Origin: Euclidia mi
Taxonomy: Eukaryota > Arthropoda > Insecta > Lepidoptera > Erebidae
DNA length: 64,000 bases
Assembly (NCBI GenBank): GCA_944739405.2
Contig: OX123190.2
Coordinates: 85,441,086 to 85,505,085, forward strand
Direction of reading: 5' to 3'
Shown: positions 44,652 through 55,420 of the stretch, one piece after another
Layout of the letters: the number at the start of each line of letters is the position of its first letter
How positions within the stretch are numbered: the stretch's first letter is position 1
Program-made: the position numbers and the translations under genes
The notes under the pieces: model-generated
The model's database searches: none
The model's input: the letters and a program-made list of their open reading frames with translations, nothing else
What the model was told of the DNA's origin: nothing

Positions 44652-45896
44652 ATGGCTCCTAACTGTGCTGGATGTAACCAAACAATACGAAATGGAGAAT
44701 ATTTAACATGTACAATATGCATAAATACATATGATTTAGAATGTGCGAATATATCTAAGGAGTATTTCAATAATGCAATGACAAAAGAACAAAAACAAAC
44801 CTGGAACTGTCAAGCTTGCCGCTGCAAAATGCCTAAAGGAGATAATACTAATACACCAATACGTCCTCAAAGCTACGAATATATCCAAACAAAACCTACC
44901 CCACCAGATAACAATATTACTTTCAGAAAGAGAACAATTAACTCTAAAAACGATACCATCTGTTCAGAGGATCTTAGTTTACTTCTTGGTGACACAATTC
45001 ATACAGAAAACAGACAAACTAGTACACAAATAGAAACACGAACAGAACTTACGCTCAATAATTTAAATGAATTAATAATACAACGCTTAAAAGATAATAA
45101 CAAATTAATCATAACAGAATTAAAAAACACATTGCAGATTGAAATAAAAAAAGCTATAACCCAACTTAAAGAAGATATAGAACTGAAAACGGACCTACTA
45201 TCAAAAGAAAACCGAGAAAGAAAAGGAGATATAGGGCAAATAAATTTAGAAATAGAGAAATTAAAAATACAGAACGAAAAACTACAAATGGAAATTAAGG
45301 AGATATCTACTAAAATAATGTACTCCAAAGAAAACTGCTCCAAGAACAACCCACACAAATTAGTTATATATGGGTTAGCCGAATACCAACAAGAAGACGA
45401 ATACGACCTACACAATAGACTAATAGACTTATTCTATGAGACTTTCAATGTAGACCTAACGGGCTATATAGAGGACATGTATAGAATAGGAAGACGCACT
45501 AACAAACACCGACCTCTGGTAATCGAACTGCTAAGCAAAAAGATGACTAAGTACATCATAAACAACGCCGACTATCTACAAGGAACAAGATTATCTGTAT
45601 CTGCATTCTTAGATGATAACTCACGAAAAGAAAGATATGTTTTAAGACAAGAATTGATTAAAGCTCGAAAGAAAGGCCAGCATGCAGTAATCCGGAACAA
45701 TCAACTGTTTATCGAGGGCAAAAAAATCAATATGAAAGATGAAATTGACAACCAACAAACACCCGATTTCCATGCAACGCAAGAAAGCACAATACCCCAG
45801 AAAAACACCTCTATAAGCCTTATCATTACAAGTAACATAAGCTCAAATCACAACAATCATAACCATTCCTTTCGAAGAATCGTACCCTCCATTTAA
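44652..45896 (+). CDS. CR1-group LINE ORF1 protein (PHD-like finger, coiled coil, RRM-like)
   Basis: A 414-codon ORF from ATG 44652. Residues 5-56 form a PHD-like zinc finger (C5, C8, C20, C23, C31, C53, C56); the usual His of the C4HC3 pattern appears to be Asp28. Residues about 130-230 are a long charged coiled coil ('LKEDIELKTDLLSKENRERK', 'IEKLKIQNEKLQMEIKEIS'). 'HKLVIYGLAEYQQEDEYDLH' to 'LVIELLSKKMTKYI' is the RRM-like and C-terminal domain of LINE ORF1 proteins. A PHD finger in ORF1 is known from CR1-group elements. The protein would bind LINE RNA and form the RNP. It ends 'SFRRIVPSI' and overlaps ORF2 in the +1 frame. Confidence 0.85.
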   Translation: MAPNCAGCNQTIRNGEYLTCTICINTYDLECANISKEYFNNAMTKEQKQTWNCQACRCKMPKGDNTNTPIRPQSYEYIQTKPTPPDNNITFRKRTINSKNDTICSEDLSLLLGDTIHTENRQTSTQIETRTELTLNNLNELIIQRLKDNNKLIITELKNTLQIEIKKAITQLKEDIELKTDLLSKENRERKGDIGQINLEIEKLKIQNEKLQMEIKEISTKIMYSKENCSKNNPHKLVIYGLAEYQQEDEYDLHNRLIDLFYETFNVDLTGYIEDMYRIGRRTNKHRPLVIELLSKKMTKYIINNADYLQGTRLSVSAFLDDNSRKERYVLRQELIKARKKGQHAVIRNNQLFIEGKKINMKDEIDNQQTPDFHATQESTIPQKNTSISLIITSNISSNHNNHNHSFRRIVPSI

Positions 45897-48762
45897 AATC
45901 CTCTTTCAGAATATACAAAGCTTATTTAACAAACTGGATACAATAGAAGCATTTATTGAAGAAAGACCTATATATAAAGCGATATGCATCTCCGAATCCT
46001 GGCTATCACCACAAAAATTAGAAAATGTGAACATTTCTGGGTATACAATCGCATCATCATACTCAAGAACCAATCGAACAGGCGGCGGCGTTTGTATCTT
46101 GCTACGAGAAGAAATAGAACACAAAGAAATAAAGGAAATTACAGATCTGTCAATTGAATATATTATAGAAGTATGTGCATGTATTTTACCGAAACAAAAT
46201 ATTTTATTAGTTACAATTTACTGGAATAGAAGAGAGGAAGATACATTCTTTGTCCAACTTCAACTGATATTAAGATTGATAAATAATAAATATTCTAAGT
46301 TTAATGTAATTATAGGAGGTGACTTTAACATTAATATCTTGCAAAACAACTTAAAAAGTAACCAATTCATAGACTTCATGTTAGAATATAAATTCACCCA
46401 ACACATAAAATCTCCCACACGAATCTCATCCACATCATCAACATGTATAGATTTAATATTCACAAACTTCAATGAAACAAAAGCTATCACGACGGTAGAA
46501 GAATTAGGACTTTCTGATCACTTCGGTACGGTAATACATCTACCAATCCCTCAAAAAACAAAACAAACTACTTGGTACATGAAGAAAAGAATATATAATC
46601 AAAAGAACATGGCAAACTTTAGATCGGAATTAAATAATCATGATTGGAATAAAATTTTATCATCAAACAACAATATAAACCAAAACTATTCACTATTTCA
46701 TAACATACTAATAAACGCATTAGACAAGTCCATACCTACTCGAAAAATAAAATTAAGACCTCGCGATAAAAAACATTGGCTTACAGTAGGAATTAAACAA
46801 TCTTGCATAAATAAAAGACTATTGAAAATATTTAGTCAGAAAGCAAACAACCCAACCATTTCAAAATATTATAAACATTACGAAAAAACATTAAAAAAAG
46901 CCGTAGCCACCGCAAAAAAACTGTACTACAAGAATAAAATACTAACGTCTGAAAATAAAGTAAAAACAATGTGGACTATCATAAAAGAGCGAACTAATAA
47001 ATTCCTAACAAAAGAAAAACAAAATATAAAATTACAAATAAATAATGAACTTTATACCGAACCTGGGCGCATAGCTAATCTTTTCAATAATTTTTTTACA
47101 TCCGTGGGAATAAATACTCTCCATTCTGACAGTACAAAATTAAATGACAGCCTTATATCACATACCACTGAGAATACTATGTTTCTGAGCCCAGTAGAAC
47201 CGTACGAAGTCTACTCAATACTAAAAAATCTTAAAAATAAGAAAAGTCACGGAATAGACGAAATTCCTCCCACCCTAGTCAGATTCTGCGCCGATCAACT
47301 CACGTTACCTTTCTATAACTTAATAAACCAATCGTTTGAAGAAGGAGTAGTGCCAGACCAACTTAAAAAGGCATTAATTAAACCGATCCATAAAAAACAC
47401 TCAAAATTAGACCCCAATAATTATCGCCCCATCGCTCTCCTACCCACATCTTCTAAGATCTTCGAGAAAGCGATGTATAATCGTATATACTCCTTCTGTG
47501 AGAAATATAACATATTTAACGACTGTCAGAACGGTTTTCGGAGAAACAGGTCGACCTCCCTAGCTGTATTTAAATATATACAAGAGGCGCTTAACATCAT
47601 AAACAAAAAACAATATGCATTAGGAATCTTACTAGATATGACAAAGGCCTACGATAAAGTTCAATTTCCAATACTACTTAATAAAATGTACAAAATAGGC
47701 ATAAGAGGAAAACCTTATGACTGGCTTACATCATACCTAACAAATAGGCAACAACTTGTAGAAATTGAATACTACGATCAAAAATCTAACAAAATAGTAA
47801 ACATTCACTCCAACACAATAGACATCAAAACATCAATACCTCAAGGCAGCGTTTTGGGATGCCTATTATTCCTCATTTATATAAATGACTTGCCGAACAC
47901 CATCCAGGGTCCATGTGTTTTGTTTGCAGACGACATATCATTACTCACCCCATGTAAATCAGAATTAAACCTCAATGAAAAGTTAAACTCCATACTTACC
48001 AGAACTATAGATTGGATGAATAACCATAATCTCCAAATAAACTTCAATAAAACCAAATTAATATGTTTCCACCCCCATCAAAAAACACCTCTTAATATAA
48101 ATTATTCTATTGAAGGGTCAACTATAGAAGTTGTCAAAGAATTTACACTGCTAGGTATCACTATTGACTCCCAAATAAATTGGAAACAACATATAAATAA
48201 ATTAAGAAACAAGCTAGCAAAATTTACATATGCGCTCCGTGAAATAAAAAAGACCACTGATTTAACCACCGCACTCACCACCTATTACGCCTACGCCTAC
48301 TCTTGGTTATCTTATGGAGTAATCCTGTGGGGAAATAGTACCGACGCAGCCACCATATTCATCCTACAAAAGAAATTACTACGAATATTAGTTAACATAG
48401 AAACAACAGACTCATGTAAACCATAATTTCATAATCTCAAAATTCTAACCTTACCTTGCATCTATATTTTAGAAATAAGTAAATTTGTTCGAAAGTACCC
48501 TGACTTCTTCACAAAAAGAGAAGATATACAATCTAGAATAACTCTAAGACACAAAGATAGATTGGTGTTACCATCTTCACACCTCACTATGCACTCCACA
48601 AGCCCGTATGTAATGTCAATAAAAATTTACAATAAGCTGCCAGAAAATATAAAAAAGGAAACTAATTACAATTCATTTATAAATAAATTAAAACTATTTC
48701 TGCATAGTAAAACTTATTATAATGTCAAAGATTTTATGAATGACACCACAATAAAAATCTAA
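45841..48762 (+). pseudogene. CR1-group LINE ORF2: endonuclease-reverse transcriptase, one premature stop
   Basis: The frame opens at 45841 without any ATG; the first in-frame methionine codon lies deep in the endonuclease. Endonuclease motifs: 'ILFQNIQSL', 'AICISESWLS', 'VIIGGDFNINIL' and 'LGLSDHFGTVIHL'. RT motifs: 'NYRPIALLPTSSKIFEKAM', 'CQNGFRRNRSTSLAV', 'ILLDMTKAYDKV', 'IPQGSVLGCLLFLIY' and 'LFADDISLL'. A TAA at 48424-48426 truncates the protein after 'DSCKP'; the same frame continues to 48762, ending in 'YYNVKDFMN', so it is the only lesion. The frame is probably reached by +1 frameshifting from ORF1. A non-ATG start is the alternative. Confidence 0.85.
45867..45875 (+). promoter_or_regulatory. 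Candidate +1 ribosomal frameshift site TCC-TTT-CGA
   Basis: In the ORF1 frame the codons are TCC TTT CGA. Slippage of the Phe tRNA from TTT to TTC by +1 moves the ribosome into ORF2 (TTC GAA GAA). ORF2 opens at 45841, just after a TAA, and ORF1 stops at 45894-45896, so the overlap is 56 nt. UCC-UUU-CGN is the shift motif described for influenza PA-X and, as UUU-CGN, for amalgaviruses. The diverged copy keeps TCC-TTT-CGT at 43278-43286 on the minus strand. Confidence 0.6.
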
Positions 48763-49364
48763 TAATCTAATCCATTGCTTAATATTTTAAATAATAAATT
48801 ATCGCTTACACTTACAAATTTGACATAACGATTCAGTATAATATTAAAATGCACAAACAAAATAATTTTATTATATTAAAAATAAACAATTAAATATATA
48901 AAAATAAATAGTTACTTACTCTACCAATTATAATTTCTATAGTAATATAGAGTGTACTTTGACTTAATTATATCTAAATATATTTAAATACATAGAATAT
49001 ATTCCTCTCTACTATTCTAAGACCCATTTATTAATTTTAGAAAACAATCTATTGAATGTTATTTATGAACAAATGATTCTATTATAAACTATGCTGTGCC
49101 CAACAGGGTCCATAATTGTATCTAGCTTAAGAATTTATGTACCTTCCACCTGTAAACACATTATGGAAAAGCAATAAAGTATTGAAGTATTGAAGTATTG
49201 AAGTGAATGAGACGCTAAAACAAAATAAGGTAAAAGTGGCGAACTGATTGCATATGGCAACAACAATCTGAAAACAAACTTAATTAAATTTAGAGTGCAT
49301 ACTTTCTCTTTTTAAGTATTTTCACAATAGCGTAGCACGCACCTTCTGTGCTACCAGCGGTCTA

Positions 49365-49565
49365 TACTCAGCTTCCTAGCATTATCCCAGTTGACAGCTT
49401 GTTAGCTAACCGGATTGGACTGAATATTATATTTTGCACGGAATTACTGCCTGTCTGACGTTTTTCAATATTCCATGGTTTAGACTCGTGTCAGTTTTAT
49501 TCAAAGATCTTCATGACAGCCGGGACTAACAGCTAAACGTGGCCTCGGAGGTAAAACACATTGAA
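49365..49565 (+). repeat. Dispersed repeat B, diverged copy
   Basis: 'cttcctagcattatcccag', 'ctaaccggattg', 'tactgcctgtctgac', 'ggtttagactcgtgtcag' and 'gatcttcatgacagccggga' follow the order of the family seen at 22042-22560. Confidence 0.5.
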
Positions 49566-50547
49566 TTGAAACATCTAATCGTGCACCACATGAGCTTTCT
49601 ACCATCTCATCAAACGAGGACAGAGGAGCGAAGCGACCATTTATGCTTTATACATAAATCAAGCTAATAGTTGTTAATAGTAACTTAATCGTCGATACTT
49701 ACATGATTTATCTCCTATATATCTTGACTTTGGTCGTCGTTCTCGTTAATCAGATCATCAAAATCATGACCATTATTTGAGGATGCTTACAAAAAAACAA
49801 ATACAGTACACTACCTACGTTTCTCTCTGCGTTGCATGGTTGTTCTATGGCCGTTCATTTCGTATGCAGTGAGGGGAACTTGATAAGTATTTGACATTTC
49901 CGTAAGGACAGCGACCCAGCAAATGCTGCTCAATGGTTCTTCTTTTTTATGTCATTAAATATTTCCAAACTCTCTTGACACGAATTTTAATGATTTTCCG
50001 ACTGGTCGATGACGTAGTTGTTTAAGCTGTTTAATACTTATTCGCCACACGTAACAACACTTAATATAATCCCAAAATTGTGTTTTGAGGCAAGGTGTTC
50101 TTAGTGAAGTGTAGTTTATTTGTCGAAGTCATGAAAATTGTAGTTTAACTTTGACAGGTGTGAAACCAAGTCACATTACTAGTGTACTGCAAAGTCGTGC
50201 ACGCATACTCATCGTTGTTTTCAAGTATATATCTTTGGGATTAGACACTTGGCTTATCAAATACAAGGAACAGAATAATGTTAAACTTGCCCATGGCGTT
50301 GAAAGCCGTTTCCCCCATTAATTACAAGGATTAAGCCTCAAGATCAGTGAGTTATCTTGTTCATATCTCTGCACGCGTCAGCATGAAGGCTTGGGGGTTG
50401 GCATGTGGAATTTGCTTATCTCTGTCCGTTTGTTCGTTTTCTTTTATATTTAAAACATATATTGCATTTATTACGAAAAAAGTCCGTGTAAGGAAACCTT
50501 TTGTGCCCATAGTTGGTTTTATTTTAGTTTCGTTATGTGTATCTTAA
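49566..50547. other. No gene recognised
   Basis: Unassigned sequence. A 66-codon open frame at 50347-50547 has a hydrophobic run but no context. Confidence 0.45.
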
Positions 50548-50760
50548 ACTTTGGTGGCACGTATGGCTTGAGCGGTCACCTCACCGTTCAGCCGAGTATT
50601 GTGGGTTCGATCCCCACACGAAACAACACTCAGTGGGGTCCACAATTTGTTGTTTCGAGTATGTGTACTTTGTGTCCCTTGACCGATTTTTGTAAGACTA
50701 GATTGGTTCTCAATGCGGGCAGTATCTTCATACACACATATTGCAATTAAACAAATCTTG
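50548..50760 (+). repeat. tRNA-derived SINE
   Basis: Plus strand: 'tggcttgagcggtcac' (A-box-like) and 'GGGTTCGATCCCCAC' (strong B box), followed by a body with 'aacaacactcagtggggtcc' and 'ctagattggttctc'. The B-box head is well preserved. It is a SINE and not a tRNA gene, since no cloverleaf closes. Confidence 0.65.
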
Positions 50761-51094
50761 ACAGTAACGGCTCTGTTTTTCCGGGTTTAGGCTCTGCATC
50801 TTGGCTATGTGGTTGATCTTAAATAGCTATATTGCTTTTAATAACTAGCAAATATACAAGGTTATTGAGTATAATATTGAAGTCAGAAATAACAAAACAT
50901 CGAGATATGCAGGCGATAGCGATAATCCTTCGAGCTGCAGTCCACGTGACGTAAACCATTATCAGTTACATAACGTTTAGCTATAAGCAGAGATGTAAGG
51001 GTGAGATTACGTTAGCATTGTGACTTAAATATTGTTATAGTTTGCATTGTATGGTGTTGGATTTTGTTCGGTATACCGAAACCGCTATTTTTTT

Positions 51095-51180
51095 TTAATG
51101 TCTTGTCGAATCTGTATGGTGACGGATTCAGAATAGAAAGAATCACTGACCCATTTCAATTTGTAGGCTTCGTAGTTGAC
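51095..51180 (+). repeat. Weak copy of the repeat at 19005
   Basis: 'tggtgacggattcagaatag' and 'actgacccatttcaatttg' parallel 'ggtgacggattaagaatac' and the following part at 19013. Short and decayed. Confidence 0.35.
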
Positions 51181-51233
51181 GACATATGCGACTTAGGACA
51201 ATACACGAAGTAAATTTTTATAGTATCCTTGTG

Positions 51234-51547
51234 GGTTTCAGATTAGCGTTTTATACGCGCGTATAAGCTCGTTTAGCTCGCGCATGTAGGCGCGTATATT
51301 CGCGCTTTTTGACACACGCGCAGCTCTTACGAGCATTGACGCGTTTCTAAGCTCGTATAAGCGCGAGCCGTCCGAACTGTCCGAATCCATGTTGACACTG
51401 ACACGATGTCACTACCGTTTCGAGCCATCACGCCGAAATATGCCCGTTTACGCGAGTTCAGTTTTTTGAAACGCGTAATGTAGCGTAATGTAAGCGCGAA
51501 TGCGGAAATGACCGTATACGCGTAGAAAATACGCTAATCTGAAACTG
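51234..51547. mobile_element. CpG-rich MITE
   Basis: Inverted ends: 'gtttcagattagcgt' near 51235 and 'acgctaatctgaaac' near 51546, followed inward by 'tatacgcg' and 'cgcgtagaaaat'. The 314-bp interior is full of CGCG and GCG words in AT-rich surroundings. The right end CAGTTTCAG would fit a hAT-like CAG terminus, but no clear 8-bp target duplication is seen. No coding capacity. Confidence 0.55.
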
Positions 51548-51956
51548 CCCTGTAACAGACGGAAACTCGACATTAAATCGTATACCAATCTATCTGGACA
51601 GTGTGATATCGTAACTCATTTTTTCTATTGACTCACAATTAGGAGAATCAAATCTTCAAACTTAATCCTTCGCATTGTTACACCAGCGTGGGTTACACAC
51701 CCCTTTGCTAAGGGAGAAATAGAGAGTATTTCAACTTTATTTTAGGAATAATAACGGGTCTTCGATCTGTTCCATAAATAGCTAACTAAGTACAACAATT
51801 TTTACATTCAGTTATTACACAAAAGAGCATTTGCAGATTTTCCTTAAACTGATGTAAGAACAGATATTCCAGAATTTACAGGCACTCCTACACTGCCCTA
51901 CAGATTTAATGTCTATCTCTTAATAAAACGTCTAATTTCACAATGAAAAACTGTAG

Positions 51957-52234
51957 AGTTGACCAATGGACTTGAACATTATCCTAAAGAAGCAATAGGA
52001 CAACAGTCTATTTGTTGTAATTGGCACCTGCACTTATACAGAGACGAATCAGGCAAGTTTCTCACGTGCCAAGGATCAAGCCATCCTGATCGGCCTCGGG
52101 ACGCCGTGTTTGTCACTGAAGCTGTTTTATTTGATACGGTTGTAGAATTTAAAGCTAAACAATGGGCTATACTAAGACTTTTGTTATTTACGGTAATTGG
52201 GATCTATTTGGGGTTGCTTATGTTTACAAATTAG
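51957..52234 (+). CDS. Candidate terminal exon, membrane-anchored C-terminus
   Basis: After an AG at 51955-51956 ('aaaaactgtag') a frame stays open for about 91 codons to TAG at 52232. It reads 'HYPKEAIGQQSICCNWHLHL', 'FLTCQGSSHPDRPRDAVFVT' and ends with a hydrophobic helix 'WAILRLLLFTVIGIYLGLLM' and a 3-residue tail, so a C-terminal membrane anchor is likely. The composition is protein-like and unlike the neighbouring AT-rich noise. I do not recognise the protein, no upstream exon was found, and a polyadenylation-like AATAAA is only seen at about 52807. Confidence 0.3.
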
Positions 52235-55200
52235 TGTAAGTACTTTTGGCAAAAGTTTACAGCCTGGGATAGACCTTCTTTTTCAGATAAGTTCAAAACT
52301 ATCAAAAACATTGTATGAGAAAATTTATTTAACAGTTTTTTATCGGACAGCGGCGTAACTATAAAACCACTTTAATACTTATGCCGCCTCACTCACACTA
52401 CGTACAGCATCCAACAAAACGATAACTGAAAGATTTTTCTCATCTTACTTCACAAACTTTTGTTAACTTTCCTCATTCATTACTAGTACGATGAATGGTT
52501 ATCTCTATTTAGTGAACTAACTCTTATACATTAGACTGAATTAATTCTCAATAATATTTAACCCAATTGTTATCTTTTGAATTACAGACTGGTTCTAAGA
52601 TTTTCAGTTGCTAATTACAGTTTAATGAGTTCATCAACTTTGATATTTCACTTGAAGAACATTTTCTTAGTCACTCAAGATTTATTGTGTCCAAAACTTC
52701 TCAATCAGATAATTTTAAAATATTTTTGAATAAATTTTGAAAATAATTGACTGTAAAGTTAAATTATACATGTATAAAGCGTCGGGCATGTTGATGACGT
52801 TGGACAATAAAAAGGCGTGGAAGATAAATAACAGCAGACTACAATCACAACACCCTTGTTGATATTGCGAATAAAAAATTATTTCTGGTTTTTGATTACG
52901 ATTTTTTCACAAAGGATTTGTAGAACATTTAGATAAAAAAGGCTTTTTTTAAACCTTTACAGAAAAAGACTGTGGAATGTTTATGTATAAATAATTGTTA
53001 TAATAGTGAGCTAGCGAGTTACGGTCTGCCCCTTTTCGACGTACTACATATAAGAGTACTAAGGGCAGACGCCGGCATTCATCCATAGTTTTCATCTAAA
53101 CCAATCCATTTAACACCCATCCCAATAGCCCAGAGTAATTAGTTTCCATATAAGTAGCAATAGTCCCTCACCCGCTGCGGCTAACCCGTGACTATACTTA
53201 ATAGTGCAGTGATGGAGGCGCCTCAGTAGGTGTCCCAACACATTCTATATTAAAACTCTCAAAGGGCCTCTGCGCGTTGGACCTATGACTCCGTGTACGC
53301 CTGCCAAAGAGCCGGGTATTGTTCTAACAAATTAGAATAATACCCGTGAAAGAGAAACAAGTAATAATAAAATGGTAACCTTTCTTGATCTTTCTTGCGT
53401 CTAGATAAAACTTTAAAACCAAGCAATGTTTTGCCAACACGTGACAGATAAACGTACATGTCAGAAAGTTAAGTTTGTATCATCCAAATAGTTACAAAGT
53501 TAAGCTTGCCTCGTGTCTCCTCTTGAGTTGTAGTCTCGCCGAAAAAACTCCTCAGAGCTACACTTTATGATACGAATCTAGAGTTTGTAAGCACAGCGTA
53601 TGCGTGGCTGTCATCACGCTGCGATTGCTAAAGTTTTGGAGTACGGTGACCCGTGTCAGTGCGTACAGGCACTTTGGGCACTTTTAACCATGCAGCCATC
53701 GCGGCTTAAGAGTTAATACTGAATGTCATTCCAACTTGCCCTTCGGCGTTTACGACTTTGGTTTCCTGTCGGGATAAATATAAATTCTACACATATGTGT
53801 ATAACTATATACATAGAGCTCGGTAATGGGAAGGGGTGAGAAGTTTAGCGACCTTAACCATTACTGAGATAAAACTATCTTGAAACATGTGTTATGAATT
53901 TTAAGGTTAATTTCCAATCATTTACAGATTCGCCTCAAAGGTTACGACAGCTGTCCTAATTTTTACCTATTTAAAATATCCAACATCTGTATGTAGAATA
54001 AGTACGACATAACAACAACAATATTGATAAACAATTTCCTTTCATTATTATATTCATTGCTGTCGTAGGGATTTGGGCCAATCAATGTAAATATATAGGG
54101 TCTAATATTATTACATTTATGAAACAAACCTACACTTAAATATTGTGGTAAGATGAATGTTACGAACGAGTTAACCGATTTCATTTCTTACTCTTTTATT
54201 GTAAAACACCTCTGCGAACATTTTCATTATGCCTTTGGATTTGATCTCAACACACTAAACTCACTACATATCCTCGCATTTTACGTATGATATGTGATAT
54301 GATTATATTCCGAAAGACAATTTTAAACTTATCTTCAAGTTACGACAGACCCATATGTTCTATTTCCATACTTTATTATATTTTTGTAGAGTATGGGCAA
54401 ATAAAATGATTATCAGAAAGAGGTTTTGGGAAGAAAGGCGAGACTTTGCCTACAAATACCTTTCTCTATGGCAAGGCAAGTGCGGATTACCTGATTACTA
54501 TCTGTAAAGGCTTTGGTTAGCCGCCTACCCGGTCAGCCGTTACTTGTTTGCTACCCTTATTGTATAGACTATAGTGAATTTTGACTAAGATAAGATAAGA
54601 TTAAATTTCTTTGCTAAAAACATGTGTATACATACAGTTGCATGCAATATGTTATACAGTACATTGTTATTTTTGTTCATCATGTTTGTCATATACGATG
54701 ATGATAAAAATATTGTAAATGCGAAAGCACGTTTGCTTCTTTATAATTTAGGAAAACTAAAAGTACCGAACAGACTTTCAAGAAACGTTGTTGAATTTTA
54801 TAGCTTATAGATCGAAATAACACAGAAAATGCCTTTCTTCGTGACAGCCGATATTCATGGGCGGGCGGATTTCTAGTTATTTATAATATACACTTAAATA
54901 TCGTAAAGGCCCCAGTATAAATCCCAGTGAGCCCCTTACTCCCATTAAGGTTATCCTTTCGATACATTTGTGGGGAAAATAACTTCTTAAGGACCGCTGA
55001 CGTCTCAGATTTAAATGATCCAAAGTTGGAAGGATTCAGCATTTCGGCAGTAATGGCACAAGTGTTAGATGCAGGCTATTAATCAAACGCGGGACCCGCG
55101 ATGGTGGATAATACATGGGCCATTAAGTAAGAGAATTTGATATTTATTGTGGTTATGGATACAAGGAAACATATTTCTTACACATAGCTGATTCTTAATA

Positions 55201-55235
55201 TTTATACTGCAGTAAATCTAAGCTTATAATAAAGC
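52235..55235. other. No gene recognised; one hairpin
   Basis: Mostly AT-rich. At 53020-53360 a more GC-balanced block ('cctcacccgctgcggctaac', 'gaggcgcctcagtaggtgtc') looks like an old repeat and ends with a 15-bp-arm hairpin at 53313-53346 (one mismatch). I could not assign it. Confidence 0.45.
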
Positions 55236-55420
55236 TGAAGAGTTTGTTTGTTTGGTTGAAGGCGCCAATATCAGGCACTACTGGTCCTATTTTGATAATT
55301 ATTTTGTGTTTGACAGCCCATTGTCGAGGAGGGCTGAAGGCTATTTAAAATCACGCTATGAACACAGGTACGGAGCAGTGACTTTCAATAACATGGGTGT
55401 AACCGCGAGCACATTTAACT
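55236..55420 (+). repeat. Dispersed repeat ('aggcactactggtcc' family)
   Basis: 'tttgtttgtttggttgaagg', 'aatatcaggcactactggtc', 'cagcccattgtcgaggaggg' and 'tatttaaaatcacgctatg' in this order match a common lepidopteran repeat. Non-coding. Confidence 0.5.

Larger units (their letters stand above)
44300..49201 (+). mobile_element. Nearly full-length CR1-group LINE
   Basis: The copy has ORF1, ORF2, a 3' UTR of about 400 bp and a 3' end of (agtattga)n at 49170-49201. The start coordinate is a guess. It is the same family as the minus-strand copy at 40088-43289; the ORF2 proteins share most residues but are clearly diverged (I estimate about 60-70% identity by eye). The two copies face away from each other with about 1.2 kb or less between their 5' sides. 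One stop in ORF2 is the only break. Confidence 0.85.

Noticed and set aside
50548..50760. tRNA gene suggested by GGTTCGATCCCCAC
   Set aside because: No acceptor stem or cloverleaf closes and a SINE body follows; the same applies to 300-390, 15380, 20480, 22640 and 30540.
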